Shown: in pieces, positions 1-6,259 of the stretch
Position numbering within the stretch: position 1 is the stretch's first letter
Layout of the letters: the number at the start of each line of letters is the position of its first letter
DNA from: Alphaproteobacteria bacterium
GTDB taxonomy: Bacteria > Pseudomonadota > Alphaproteobacteria > Rickettsiales > UBA998
Length of the DNA stretch: 7,859 nt
Direction of reading: 5' to 3'
NCBI GenBank assembly: GCA_021730835.1
Contig: JAKFYP010000050.1
Location: 1 to 7,859 of the forward strand
Translations under genes and position numbers: made by a program
The notes under the pieces: generated by a model
Seen by the model: only the letters and a program-made list of their open reading frames with translations
The model's database searches: none
What the model was told of the DNA's origin: nothing

Positions 1-355
1 GCGACACAATCTGCTTGTTGATCGTGCCGGAGAGCACCATTTCCACGATTTCAACCGTTGCCTCGTCGGTGACGCGCAAGCCGTCAACGAACTCGCTCTG
101 AATTTTCAGCCGCTCCAGCATGCGGCCAATCTGCGGACCACCGCCATGCACCACGACCGGATTGATGCCCACATGCTTGAGCAGCACGATATCACGGGCG
201 AATTGCTCGGAAAGCGCATCTTCGCCCATCGCATGACCGCCGTACTTGATGACGAAGGTTTCCCCGGCGAAGCGGCGCATATAGGGAAGAGCCTCGGAGA
301 CGATCCGCGCTGTGCGCAGCCATGACTCCGGCGTATTGAGCGACCTGACTTTCAT
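1..355 (-). CDS. argB: Acetylglutamate kinase, N-terminal part (cut by window edge)
   Basis: N-acetylglutamate kinase phosphorylates N-acetyl-L-glutamate with ATP, the second step of arginine biosynthesis, in the cytosol. The 118 visible codons carry the family's N-terminal signatures: FVIKYGGHAMG at residues 34-44, with the conserved nucleotide-binding Lys37 and glycines, and VVHGGGPQIGRML at 68-80, the glycine-rich substrate loop. The stretch EALPYMRRFAG (21-31) before the first strand is typical of alphaproteobacterial ArgB. The start is fixed by a strong Shine-Dalgarno (GGAGG, 6 nt upstream) lying inside the last codons of engB, and by an ATGA overlap with the engB stop. About 60 per cent of the protein lies beyond position 1, so feedback-inhibition residues cannot be judged. 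It is the last visible gene of the rpmH operon. Confidence 0.96.
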   Translation of the reverse strand, partial: MKVRSLNTPESWLRTARIVSEALPYMRRFAGETFVIKYGGHAMGEDALSEQFARDIVLLKHVGINPVVVHGGGPQIGRMLERLKIQSEFVDGLRVTDEATVEIVEMVLSGTINKQIVS

Positions 356-996
356 CGTATTCCTCCCCCGGCTTCAGCGGCCAGCATATTTCTCAGCTCG
401 CTGATGCCTTCATTCGTTTCGGCGCTGGTCAGCAGCGGCTCCGGCATCGCCGCCGGATGCTTCGCTATAACTTTCTTCACGCTTTCGGTCAATTGCGCCC
501 GTTCAGCGGCGCTCAGCCTGTCGCACTTGGTCAGCACGATCTGGCAGGAAACCGCCGCTTCGTCGAGCATGGCGAGAAACTCCGCATCCGCCTCGCCGAT
601 GCCTCGTCTTGCGTCTATCAGCAGACAGACCCGGCGCAATGTTGCCCTCCCTCTCAGAAAATCACGGGTCAGGCGTGTCCATGCGCCGATCTGTTTTTTC
701 GAGGCCTTGGCGTAACCGTAGCCCGGCAGATCAACCAGCATCAACCTTTCTGCCAGCAGGAAAAAATTAAGCTGGCGGGTGCATCCGGGATTTTGCGAGG
801 CTCGCGCCAGCGCCTTCCTGCCGGTCAGGGCATTGACCAGACTTGATTTTCCGACATTGGAACGCCCGGCAAACGCTACCTCGGGCGCACTCGCCGCAGG
901 CAGGGATTCAGCGCTGGCCGCACCGGCTATAAAGACGCATTCGCGGGCAAACAGGGCATCTCCGCCAAGCGGTATATCCGTTCTGAGTCCGTTCAT
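352..996 (-). CDS. engB: Ribosome biogenesis GTP-binding protein EngB/YsxC/YihA
   Basis: TRAFAC-class GTPase of the EngB (YihA/YsxC) family, a cytosolic factor for large ribosomal subunit assembly. In the 214-aa protein the G motifs occur in order: G1 GRSNVGKSS at 44-52, G2 Thr73 in PGCTRQ, G3 DLPGYGYA at 89-96, G4 TKCD at 156-159 and G5 SAE at 191-193. The GYGYA after the G3 motif is diagnostic of EngB. The reading frame stays open to 1275, but the extra 93 residues lie over the yidC 3' end and look like antisense-type noise. The ATG at 996 overlaps the yidC stop as ATGA and gives the usual family length. The ribosome site there is weak (GAGG very near the ATG), so translational coupling to yidC is likely. 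The stop overlaps argB in the same way. Confidence 0.95.
   Translation of the reverse strand: MNGLRTDIPLGGDALFARECVFIAGAASAESLPAASAPEVAFAGRSNVGKSSLVNALTGRKALARASQNPGCTRQLNFFLLAERLMLVDLPGYGYAKASKKQIGAWTRLTRDFLRGRATLRRVCLLIDARRGIGEADAEFLAMLDEAAVSCQIVLTKCDRLSAAERAQLTESVKKVIAKHPAAMPEPLLTSAETNEGISELRNMLAAEAGGGIR
362..366 (-). promoter_or_regulatory. Shine-Dalgarno of argB, embedded in engB
   Basis: Read on the minus strand, GGAGG lies 6 nt before the argB ATG within a purine run (GGGGGAGGA). These bases also encode the Gly-Gly-Gly tail of EngB, so the site sits in coding sequence. It is the strongest ribosome binding site seen in the operon, which suggests argB can initiate on its own as well as by coupling to engB. 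Confidence 0.7.
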
Positions 997-2759
997 GCCT
1001 CGCTGCCGCGCTGTTTTTTCTTTTCCTTGCTGCGGGCGACCTGCCGGGTAATCATCCATTGCTGGCCGATGGAAAGAACATTGCTCCAGGCCCAGTAGAT
1101 CACCAAGCCAGCCGGGAAGGTGGCAAACAGGAATAAAAACAGGTAAGGCATCCAGGTCATCATCCATGCCTGCCCGGGATCGGTCGGCTTGGGGCTCATT
1201 TTCTGCTGGATAATCATGGTGATCGTCATGATGATCGGCCATAATCCGACTTGCAGCAACGCAGGAGCATCCCACGGAAGCAGCCCGAACAAGGTGAAAA
1301 TATTGGTCGGATCGGGAACCGACATATCCTCGATCCAGCCGTAAAACGGGGCGTGGCGCATTTCAATGGCCACCAGCAGTACCTTATAGAGCGCAATGAA
1401 TACCGGTAACTGGAGCAGCAGCGGCAGGCATCCTCCGGCGGGATTGACTTTCTCGCGTTTGTAGAGCGCCATGATCTCCTGATTCATGCGCAGCTTGTCC
1501 TCGGCGTAGCGCTCGCGGATTTCCTTCATTTTCGGCGTCAGTTCCTTCATGCGGGCCATTCCCTTATACGACGCATGTGCCAACGGATAGAGCAGAATCT
1601 TGATCACCACGGTCAGCATCAGGATGGCAATGGCGAAATTGCCAAACAACACATTGAAATAGCTCAGCAACAGAAATAAAGGCCGGGTCAAAAAATACAA
1701 CGCGCCGAAATCCACCGCCCGGTCGAACAGGTGGATACCGTATTGTTCCCCATACGCATCCAGCAGATGCAGGCGCTTGGCTCCGGCGAACAGGCGGGTT
1801 TCACTTTCCTGCGTGACACCGGAAGCTACACTGCGCGGCTCCAGCAGATAATCCGCCTGAAACCGATCTTCCCCAGCTTCGCCGGGAAACCGCTGGAATG
1901 TCGCCTTAAATTTATCATCTGCCGGGATCAGGGCGGTCAGCCAGTATTTCTGGGTGATTCCCAGCCACCCCGAGGCGTTTTCAAAGGTTTTCCTGTTTTT
2001 CTCTTTTTTCTCCAGATGGTCATACGTGACTTCCTCCAGCACATCGTTAAAGACTCCGATCAGCCCGTCATGAGAAAGCTGCGGGCTTTTCTTCTCCGGC
2101 TTACGGTAAGTCTGGCTGATCAGCCCGTAGGGTGCAAGACGCACTTCCCGCTCGCTGTGGTTGATCACTCGCTGCTTAATGGAAAACATGTAATGCTCAT
2201 CCACCGCCATCTCGATTTCAAACCGCAACCCCTCGCCATTTTCCCAGTAAAGCATCACCGGTGCGTTGGGAGTCAGTGTCAGGGCGGAGGATTCCCATTG
2301 CGTCGAGGCATCGGGCAAGGTGACACCCTTGCTGGCCGAGAGCCAGCCCAACTCGGCGAAATAGGCTTCCCCTGACCGGGAAGGCGACAGCAGGGTGACC
2401 GAATCTTTCGAGTTCAGGGTTGCGGCATATTTCGTCAGCGATAAATCGTCGATCCTCGCACCGGTCAGTGAAACCGAACCTCTGAGGTCACCGGAAATCA
2501 CCTCGACCCGCTTGCTCAGGCGCAACGCATCCGGTCTCGCAATGGCGATTTTTCCCGTCTTTACCGGCTCATCATGCCGCGTTTCAACAGCAAATCTCGA
2601 GATACGCTCTTGCTCAGCGGCCTGACGGGCCAGATTCATCTCATGCTGACGCGGCATCTGGTAAAAATATTGCCAGCAAAACAGGATGATAGCAGAAAGC
2701 GCGAAGGCCAGCAACAATCTGGCGTTATCTTTTGGCGAATGCGTGCGATTACGGTTCAT
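993..2759 (-). CDS. yidC: Membrane protein insertase YidC (Oxa1/Alb3 family)
   Basis: Inserts and folds inner-membrane proteins, alone or with SecYEG. The 588-aa protein has the Gram-negative layout. A first membrane segment lies at about 14-33, followed by a large periplasmic domain to about 345. The conserved insertase core runs from about 352 to 575, with membrane segments near 372-394, 442-464, 499-516 and 536-566. The cytoplasmic hairpin LTPKMKEIRERY (about 407-418) and KVNPAGGCLPLLLQLP (about 437-452) are strong family marks. The C-terminus is basic (RSKEKKKQR), fitting ribosome contact. Lys387 sits where E. coli has the groove Arg366, a conservative change. The start has AAAGGA 8 nt upstream and overlaps the yidD stop as ATGA. 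A small upstream partner (yidD) and the GTPase gene downstream match the usual neighbourhood. Confidence 0.97.
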   Translation of the reverse strand: MNRNRTHSPKDNARLLLAFALSAIILFCWQYFYQMPRQHEMNLARQAAEQERISRFAVETRHDEPVKTGKIAIARPDALRLSKRVEVISGDLRGSVSLTGARIDDLSLTKYAATLNSKDSVTLLSPSRSGEAYFAELGWLSASKGVTLPDASTQWESSALTLTPNAPVMLYWENGEGLRFEIEMAVDEHYMFSIKQRVINHSEREVRLAPYGLISQTYRKPEKKSPQLSHDGLIGVFNDVLEEVTYDHLEKKEKNRKTFENASGWLGITQKYWLTALIPADDKFKATFQRFPGEAGEDRFQADYLLEPRSVASGVTQESETRLFAGAKRLHLLDAYGEQYGIHLFDRAVDFGALYFLTRPLFLLLSYFNVLFGNFAIAILMLTVVIKILLYPLAHASYKGMARMKELTPKMKEIRERYAEDKLRMNQEIMALYKREKVNPAGGCLPLLLQLPVFIALYKVLLVAIEMRHAPFYGWIEDMSVPDPTNIFTLFGLLPWDAPALLQVGLWPIIMTITMIIQQKMSPKPTDPGQAWMMTWMPYLFLFLFATFPAGLVIYWAWSNVLSIGQQWMITRQVARSKEKKKQRGSEA

Positions 2760-2983
2760 GCCCGTTTTCCTTTCCCCGGCACGGGATCATAGCCCGAACC
2801 ACCCCACGGATGACACCGCAGCAGGCGGCAGATGATCAGCTTCAGGCCACGCCACGCCCCGTGCTTGCCGACCGCTTCCAGCGCATAGGAAGAACAGGTC
2901 GGCTCGAACCGGCAGCAGGGCGTTTTCAAAGGAGAGCACAGCAGCCGGTAGCCCCGGATCGCCCATAACAGAACATGCTTCAT
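2756..2983 (-). CDS. yidD: Membrane protein insertion efficiency factor YidD
   Basis: Small (75 aa) YidD family protein, thought to sit at the inner face of the cytoplasmic membrane and to aid YidC-dependent insertion. The family pattern is complete: an amphipathic N-terminus (LLWAIRGYRLLCSPL), the cysteine cluster CCRFEPTCSSYALEAV at about 23-38, KHGAWRGL, then RLLRCHPWGGSGYDPVP near the end. The start is supported by AAGGGG 5 nt upstream and by the ATGA overlap with the rnpA stop. The stop overlaps the yidC start, so it is made from the same message as RNase P protein and YidC. The exact biochemical role of the family remains poorly defined. Confidence 0.94.
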   Translation of the reverse strand: MKHVLLWAIRGYRLLCSPLKTPCCRFEPTCSSYALEAVGKHGAWRGLKLIICRLLRCHPWGGSGYDPVPGKGKRA

Positions 2984-3339
2984 ACGTTCCCCTTTTCATC
3001 GCCATGATGCGCCCGCGACAACACGTAGCGCATATCCCGCTCAATGATGGAAAACGGGCAGTCAAACGCATCCTTGCGTCCGATAAACACGTAATCCCAG
3101 CCCCCTCTTCCATGCTCGCCAACCAGATTGCGGCTTGCTTCCCGCAGACGACGACGTACCCGATTGCGCACGACCGCATTGCCCACTTTTTTCGTGACCG
3201 TGAAACCGAGGCGTATTTCATCCGGGCCAAGGAGCGGGTTGGGGTATGATTGCAGCACCATACTCCGCGAGAACGCCCGCCCGCCTTTTGCCGCAACCGT
3301 CAGAAACTCTTGCCGCTGCTTCAGTCGGCTCAATCGCAT
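2980..3339 (-). CDS. rnpA: Ribonuclease P protein component
   Basis: Basic protein subunit of RNase P; with the M1-type RNA it removes the 5' leader of pre-tRNAs. The 119-aa product has the conserved RNR region KVGNAVVRNRVRRRLREA at residues 51-68, preceded by LGFTVTKK (44-51), both typical of the family. The frame stays open upstream to an ATG at 3405, but that extension overlaps rpmH. The ATG at 3339, giving MRLSRLKQRQEFL, matches the usual N-terminus. Only 4 nt separate it from the rpmH stop and no good Shine-Dalgarno is visible, so initiation probably depends on ribosomes finishing rpmH. The 3' end overlaps yidD by ATGA. The RNase P RNA gene is not in the window. Confidence 0.95.
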   Translation of the reverse strand: MRLSRLKQRQEFLTVAAKGGRAFSRSMVLQSYPNPLLGPDEIRLGFTVTKKVGNAVVRNRVRRRLREASRNLVGEHGRGGWDYVFIGRKDAFDCPFSIIERDMRYVLSRAHHGDEKGNV

Positions 3340-3343
3340 GGAC

Positions 3344-3478
3344 TCAGGCGGAAAGGCGTTTGCGGCCCTTAGCGCGGCGCGATGCCAGCACCCGGCGGCC
3401 CCCAACGCCTGCCATGCGGGAACGGAACCCGTGCCGACGCTTGCGAATCAGTTTACTTGGCTGGTATGTACGTTTCAT
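3344..3478 (-). CDS. rpmH: 50S ribosomal protein L34
   Basis: A 44-aa, highly basic protein of the large ribosomal subunit, the usual length for L34. The translation begins MKRTYQPSKLIRKRRHGF, continues RSRMAGVGGRRVLASRRAKG and ends RKRLSA, matching the L34 family from end to end. The start has a purine-rich Shine-Dalgarno (GAAGGGCAGGG) a few nt upstream. It is the first gene of the operon, about 165 nt downstream of the predicted transcription start, and is followed after 4 nt by rnpA, the nearly universal bacterial partner. The dnaA gene often found next to rpmH in other bacteria is not here; the upstream neighbour is a divergent histidine kinase gene. Confidence 0.98.
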   Translation of the reverse strand: MKRTYQPSKLIRKRRHGFRSRMAGVGGRRVLASRRAKGRKRLSA

Positions 3479-3547
3479 GCTGCCCTGCCCTTCTTTTCTG
3501 TCTTCTATACGTTTTTATCCGGTTGCCGTTCGGTATCCGGTCACCGC

Positions 3548-3595
3548 TTACGACCACCGGCATACACCCGAACCCATAACCGGCTTGTTTTTCAT
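3548..3595 (-). CDS. Possible 15-codon leader peptide upstream of rpmH
   Basis: The minus strand has an ATG at 3595 with a stop at 3548-3550, encoding MKNKPVMGSGVCRWS. A Shine-Dalgarno-like AGGGAG lies 7 nt upstream (3603-3608), as good as those of the real genes nearby. It would lie fully inside the rpmH leader. It has no run of a single amino acid that would point to classical attenuation, and I recognise no homologue. It may be a chance ORF; its ribosome site and position are the only support. Confidence 0.25.
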   Translation of the reverse strand: MKNKPVMGSGVCRWS

Positions 3596-3615
3596 CCCTA
3601 ATCTCCCTGTGCAAA

Positions 3616-3629
3616 CCGGTATACACCGG
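3616..3629. repeat. Small inverted repeat (CCGGT-ATAC-ACCGG)
   Basis: Perfect 5-bp arms CCGGT and ACCGG flank the 4-nt spacer ATAC. The element sits about 15-30 nt after the predicted transcription start of the rpmH operon. It could form a short RNA hairpin in the leader or be a dyad-symmetric protein site. It has no following T-run in the direction of transcription, so it is not a terminator. A related half-degenerate copy (ACCGGCATACACCCG) lies at 3556-3570. Confidence 0.4.
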
Positions 3630-3650
3630 ATCGCGCAAGAGTAAACGCGC

Positions 3651-3679
3651 TCTATACAGCCCGCCGACGTGAAAGTCAA
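3651..3679 (-). promoter_or_regulatory. Sigma70-type promoter of the rpmH operon
   Basis: On the minus strand TTGACT (3679-3674) and TATAGA (3656-3651) are separated by exactly 17 nt. Each matches the housekeeping consensus at 5 of 6 positions. This is the best promoter match I found in the window and it faces the ribosomal protein gene, which needs strong expression. The predicted start is near 3643-3644. I identified no comparably good promoter for the divergent kinase gene. Confidence 0.75.
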
Positions 3680-3770
3680 TCGCCGCACCGGCCATGTATA
3701 GATAAAAAGCAGCCTTAACTCTTTCTTTTGTTTCTTTGTGCTAGACTCGCCGCGTACAGCAATGTCTATC

Positions 3771-3779
3771 AGGACAGGA
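3771..3779 (+). promoter_or_regulatory. Shine-Dalgarno deciding the kinase start
   Basis: AGGACAGGA directly precedes the ATG at 3780, with AGGA 5 nt away. The alternative in-frame starts upstream, GTG at 3738 and ATG at 3762, lack any such site. This supports 3780 as the true start. Confidence 0.6.
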
Positions 3780-5240
3780 ATGTTTAGTTATCTTCGATAT
3801 TTCGCCGCCATCAGCTTTGTGCTCGTTGCCATCGTCGCAGGAGCGGTCGGGGTGTATTTCAAATCCATTGCCTCGCAGGATCTGGAGGATCTGGTGCGCC
3901 GGAACAATGTCGTGCTGGCGCAGGGTTATATCAACACGGTCTGGAAAAAACACCATACGACGCTGGTGCGCCTGTCACGCATTGATGTAAAAAGTTGGGA
4001 TCGCTACCGGGAGTTTCGGGAGTTTCGCAATGAAACCCTTGATTATTTTGAAGAAATGCCAGTAACCGATGTCAATATCTACAATCTGAAGGGAGAATTA
4101 ATCCTCTCCAGCGAGCCGGGCAAGGAAAACGCCATGTTCACCTCCGAAGCGGAGCAAAGGGCATTCGCACTGGCGGCTGATGGAACCGCCAACGGGCGCA
4201 TCATCGAAGAGCGGCCTTTTTACAACCGGGATGGATCAGCCGATATCGGCACGATGGTGCAGACGTTTCTGCCCATCATGTCGGACTATTACGTGCCGGT
4301 TGTCACCGATAATAAAATGCCGCCCTCGGAAGCGATTATTGAACTTTCCTATAACATCACCACCCAGTGGAGTCGGCTCTGGTCATTCCAGCTTGTGACA
4401 ACCGGGGGGATTTTGTTGATTTTCGCTACTCTTATCGGGGTGTTGTTTCTATCGTCACGTAAGGCGGAAGCCATTATCGCCCGCCAACATGAGTTGAATC
4501 TCGAACTGACGGCGGCCGCCGCTTCTGCGGAAGCAGAAAATCGGGATAAATCACAGTTTCTGGCTAATATCAGCCATGAGCTGCGCACGCCGCTGAACGC
4601 TATTATCGGTTTTTCGGAAATCCTGCGCAATGAGGCGCTTGAGTCCATGAAAGAACAGCATAAGGAATACATTCGGGATATTCATGGCTCGGGCGTGCAT
4701 CTGCTCAGCCTGATTAACGATATTCTCGATTTTTCCAAGGCCGAGGCAGGGAAACTCGAGGTTAGTATTACCGAAATTGACGGCGTGAAAATGATCAAGA
4801 ACTGCATGCGCCTGATGATCCCGAGAGCCGAGCAGACTCAGGTGACGCTGGTAGAAGATTTGCCCAAAAAACATTTCACTTTGCAAAGCGATGCCAAAAA
4901 ACTCAAGCAGGTCTTGCTCAATATTCTCTCCAATGCCGTGAAATTCACCCCGGCGGGCGGCGAAGTCAAAGTCTCCGCTCATCATAATCTGGCCGAAGAT
5001 ACGCTGGTTATCGAGGTCAGCGACACCGGCATCGGCATCGCACCCAAGGATATCTCCCGGGTTATGACGCCGTTCGGGCAGGTGGACAGCACGCTGGCCC
5101 GCAAATATGAGGGAACCGGCCTTGGCCTGCCGCTTTCCAAAAAATTCGTGGAAATCCTCGGCGGTGAATTCTCCATTAAAAGCGAGGTGAATATCGGCAC
5201 AGTCGTAACGCTTTCCTTTCCACGAATCTACAGTGCGTGA
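3780..5240 (+). CDS. Membrane-bound sensor histidine kinase, no receiver domain
   Basis: Two-component sensor kinase of 486 aa from the chosen ATG. Membrane segments lie at about 5-28 and 205-225. They flank an extracytoplasmic region of about 175 residues with no domain I recognise, presumably the sensor. The cytoplasmic part has the H box SHELRTPLNAIIGFSEIL with phospho-acceptor His266, the N box QVLLNILSNAVKFTP with Asn385, the G1 box SDTGIGI with Asp415, the F box FGQVD and the G2 box GTGLGL at 445-450. All residues needed for ATP binding and autophosphorylation are present. The H-box region resembles alphaproteobacterial PleC/DivJ-type kinases, but that does not fix the pathway. No PAS, HAMP or receiver domain is seen and no response regulator lies in the window. 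In-frame starts at 3738 (GTG) and 3762 (ATG) are possible but lack a ribosome site. The stop is followed closely by panB. Confidence 0.9.
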   Translation: MFSYLRYFAAISFVLVAIVAGAVGVYFKSIASQDLEDLVRRNNVVLAQGYINTVWKKHHTTLVRLSRIDVKSWDRYREFREFRNETLDYFEEMPVTDVNIYNLKGELILSSEPGKENAMFTSEAEQRAFALAADGTANGRIIEERPFYNRDGSADIGTMVQTFLPIMSDYYVPVVTDNKMPPSEAIIELSYNITTQWSRLWSFQLVTTGGILLIFATLIGVLFLSSRKAEAIIARQHELNLELTAAAASAEAENRDKSQFLANISHELRTPLNAIIGFSEILRNEALESMKEQHKEYIRDIHGSGVHLLSLINDILDFSKAEAGKLEVSITEIDGVKMIKNCMRLMIPRAEQTQVTLVEDLPKKHFTLQSDAKKLKQVLLNILSNAVKFTPAGGEVKVSAHHNLAEDTLVIEVSDTGIGIAPKDISRVMTPFGQVDSTLARKYEGTGLGLPLSKKFVEILGGEFSIKSEVNIGTVVTLSFPRIYSA

Positions 5241-5281
5241 AACTACTTGCCACCCACATGACTCCCTGCCATGTTTCCGGC

Positions 5282-6112
5282 ATGTCCACCGCGCCGAAAC
5301 AACCGAAATCACGGCTGAGCGTTCCGCAGATTCGCGGCCTCAAGGGTACGCGCCCGGTCGTTGCTCTGACTGCCTACACCGCCCCGATGGCGCGGCTGCT
5401 CGATGAACAGGTTGACGTATTGCTGGTTGGCGATTCGCTCGGCATGGTGCTCTATGGCCTGCCCTCGACCTTGCAGGTCACGCTGGAGGATATGATCCGC
5501 CACGGCAGGGCAGTCGTCAATGCCTCGGCACACGCGCTGAGCGTCGTGGATATGCCGTTTGGCAGCTATCAGGCCTCGCCACAAGTCGCCTTCGACGCCG
5601 CCGCCCGGATCATGCGCGAGACCGCCTGCTCTGCCGTCAAGCTTGAGGGGGGCGAGGAAATGGCGGAAACCATAGCCTTTCTGACTGCCCGGGGTATCCC
5701 GGTCATGGCGCATATCGGCCTGAAGCCGCAGCATGTGCATAGCACCGGCGGCTACCGCTATCAGGGCCGCAGTGAAGAGGAGCGCACCGCCATCCGCCGC
5801 GACGCACTGGCAATTGAAAAAGCAGGCGCGTTTTCCGTGGTCATGGAATGCGTCGAGCAGGAGCTGGCGATGGAAATCAGCCGCGAACTGGCGATTCCCA
5901 CCATCGGCATCGGCTCCGGCCCCGGTTGCGACGGACAGGTTGTCGTCACCGAAGATATGCTCGGCCTGTTCGAGCGCACACCTAAATTCATCGCGCCGCT
6001 GGCCGATTTGCGAGGTGTCATTCAATCAGCCGCACAAACCTATGCCCACGAGGTGCGAAACGGCGTCTATCCCGCCGCCACTCACGCTTTCAGCCGTAAA
6101 CGTGACGACTGA
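5282..6112 (+). CDS. panB: 3-methyl-2-oxobutanoate hydroxymethyltransferase
   Basis: Transfers a hydroxymethyl group from 5,10-methylene-tetrahydrofolate to 2-oxoisovalerate to make ketopantoate, the first committed step of pantothenate and CoA synthesis, in the cytosol. The 276-aa form shows VLLVGDSLGMVLYG (46-59) with Mg-binding Asp51, VVDMPFGSYQ with Asp90, AVKLEGG (118-124) with Glu122, AHIGLKPQHVHSTGGY (143-158), the catalytic-base Glu189 in VVMECVE, and IGIGSGPGCDGQ (208-219). These correspond to Asp45, Asp84, Glu114 and Glu181 of E. coli PanB. The start is uncertain. MSTAPKQ at 5282 best fits the family, but ATG 5258 and GTG 5237 (overlapping the kinase stop as GTGA) are also in frame, and none has a clear Shine-Dalgarno. 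It may be co-transcribed with the kinase. panC, its common partner, does not follow. Confidence 0.94.
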   Translation: MSTAPKQPKSRLSVPQIRGLKGTRPVVALTAYTAPMARLLDEQVDVLLVGDSLGMVLYGLPSTLQVTLEDMIRHGRAVVNASAHALSVVDMPFGSYQASPQVAFDAAARIMRETACSAVKLEGGEEMAETIAFLTARGIPVMAHIGLKPQHVHSTGGYRYQGRSEEERTAIRRDALAIEKAGAFSVVMECVEQELAMEISRELAIPTIGIGSGPGCDGQVVVTEDMLGLFERTPKFIAPLADLRGVIQSAAQTYAHEVRNGVYPAATHAFSRKRDD

Positions 6113-6119
6113 CGCAGCG

Positions 6120-6147
6120 TTGAGATCGTGTAACAGACTGGTACAAA
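6120..6147 (+). promoter_or_regulatory. Candidate promoter of the chemotaxis receptor gene
   Basis: TTGAGA (5 of 6 consensus) and TACAAA (4 of 6) are separated by 16 nt, just after panB and about 110 nt before the receptor start. The remaining bases of the 147-nt gap hold no gene. The match is modest and the receptor could instead be read through from panB, since no good terminator lies between them. Confidence 0.3.
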
Positions 6148-6248
6148 ATCATATCTTCCGGGTGTCAATGGTAATTAGCTGTCGCTATCTTCTTCAGCAT
6201 TTTTTAAACTTCACCGGGTATGTTCAGGTATGAACACTTCACATCGGC

Positions 6249-6252
6249 AAGG
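6249..6252 (+). promoter_or_regulatory. Shine-Dalgarno favouring the receptor start at 6260
   Basis: AAGG lies 7 nt before the ATG at 6260. It is only 1 nt before the ATG at 6254, and it lies downstream of the ATG at 6230. Spacing therefore favours 6260, with moderate certainty. Confidence 0.4.
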
Positions 6253-6259
6253 TATGCGC

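Larger units (their letters stand above)
3479..3643 (-). other. Long 5' leader of the rpmH operon
   Basis: The sequence between the predicted transcription start (about 3643-3644) and the rpmH ATG is around 165 nt. It contains a 5-bp perfect hairpin near its beginning, a 15-codon ORF with a Shine-Dalgarno, a second copy of the ACCGG-ATACACC motif (3556-3570, 13 of 15 positions matching 3615-3629), and six CCGG tetramers between 3519 and 3629. I recognise no Rfam-type riboswitch. Whether it regulates the operon is inference. Confidence 0.4.

Noticed and set aside
997..1275. N-terminal extension of engB giving a 307-aa protein
   Set aside because: The extra 93 residues lie over the yidC 3' coding region, are His/Asp/Pro-rich without family similarity, and the ATG at 996 gives the normal EngB length and an ATGA overlap.
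1731..2375. 214-aa open frame on the plus strand opposite yidC
   Set aside because: It lies wholly antisense to a well-supported yidC, shows no recognisable domain and has no convincing ribosome site. It is a shadow frame.
3340..3405. Extension of rnpA to an upstream ATG at 3405
   Set aside because: It would overlap the rpmH coding sequence by about 60 nt, and the normal RnpA N-terminus begins at 3339.
3608..3616. DnaA box near rpmH, since rpmH often neighbours dnaA and oriC
   Set aside because: The best local sequence (TTTGCACAG) departs from TTATNCACA, no box cluster is present and dnaA is not adjacent.
3715..3730. CtrA-like site (TTAA-N7-TTAA) upstream of the kinase
   Set aside because: Only the first half-site is present; the second reads TTTT.
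4551..6025. Long minus-strand open frames (253 and 238 aa) opposite the kinase and panB
   Set aside because: Both are antisense to genes with intact catalytic motifs and read as low-complexity His/Gln/Arg-rich shadow translations.
6139..6154. Possible sigma54 promoter (TGGTAC) before the chemoreceptor gene
   Set aside because: The required GC element at the right distance is missing; the bases there are TA.
6178..6205. Possible terminator: GCTG/CAGC hairpin followed by six T
   Set aside because: The stem is only 4 bp with a 13-nt loop, too weak for an intrinsic terminator.
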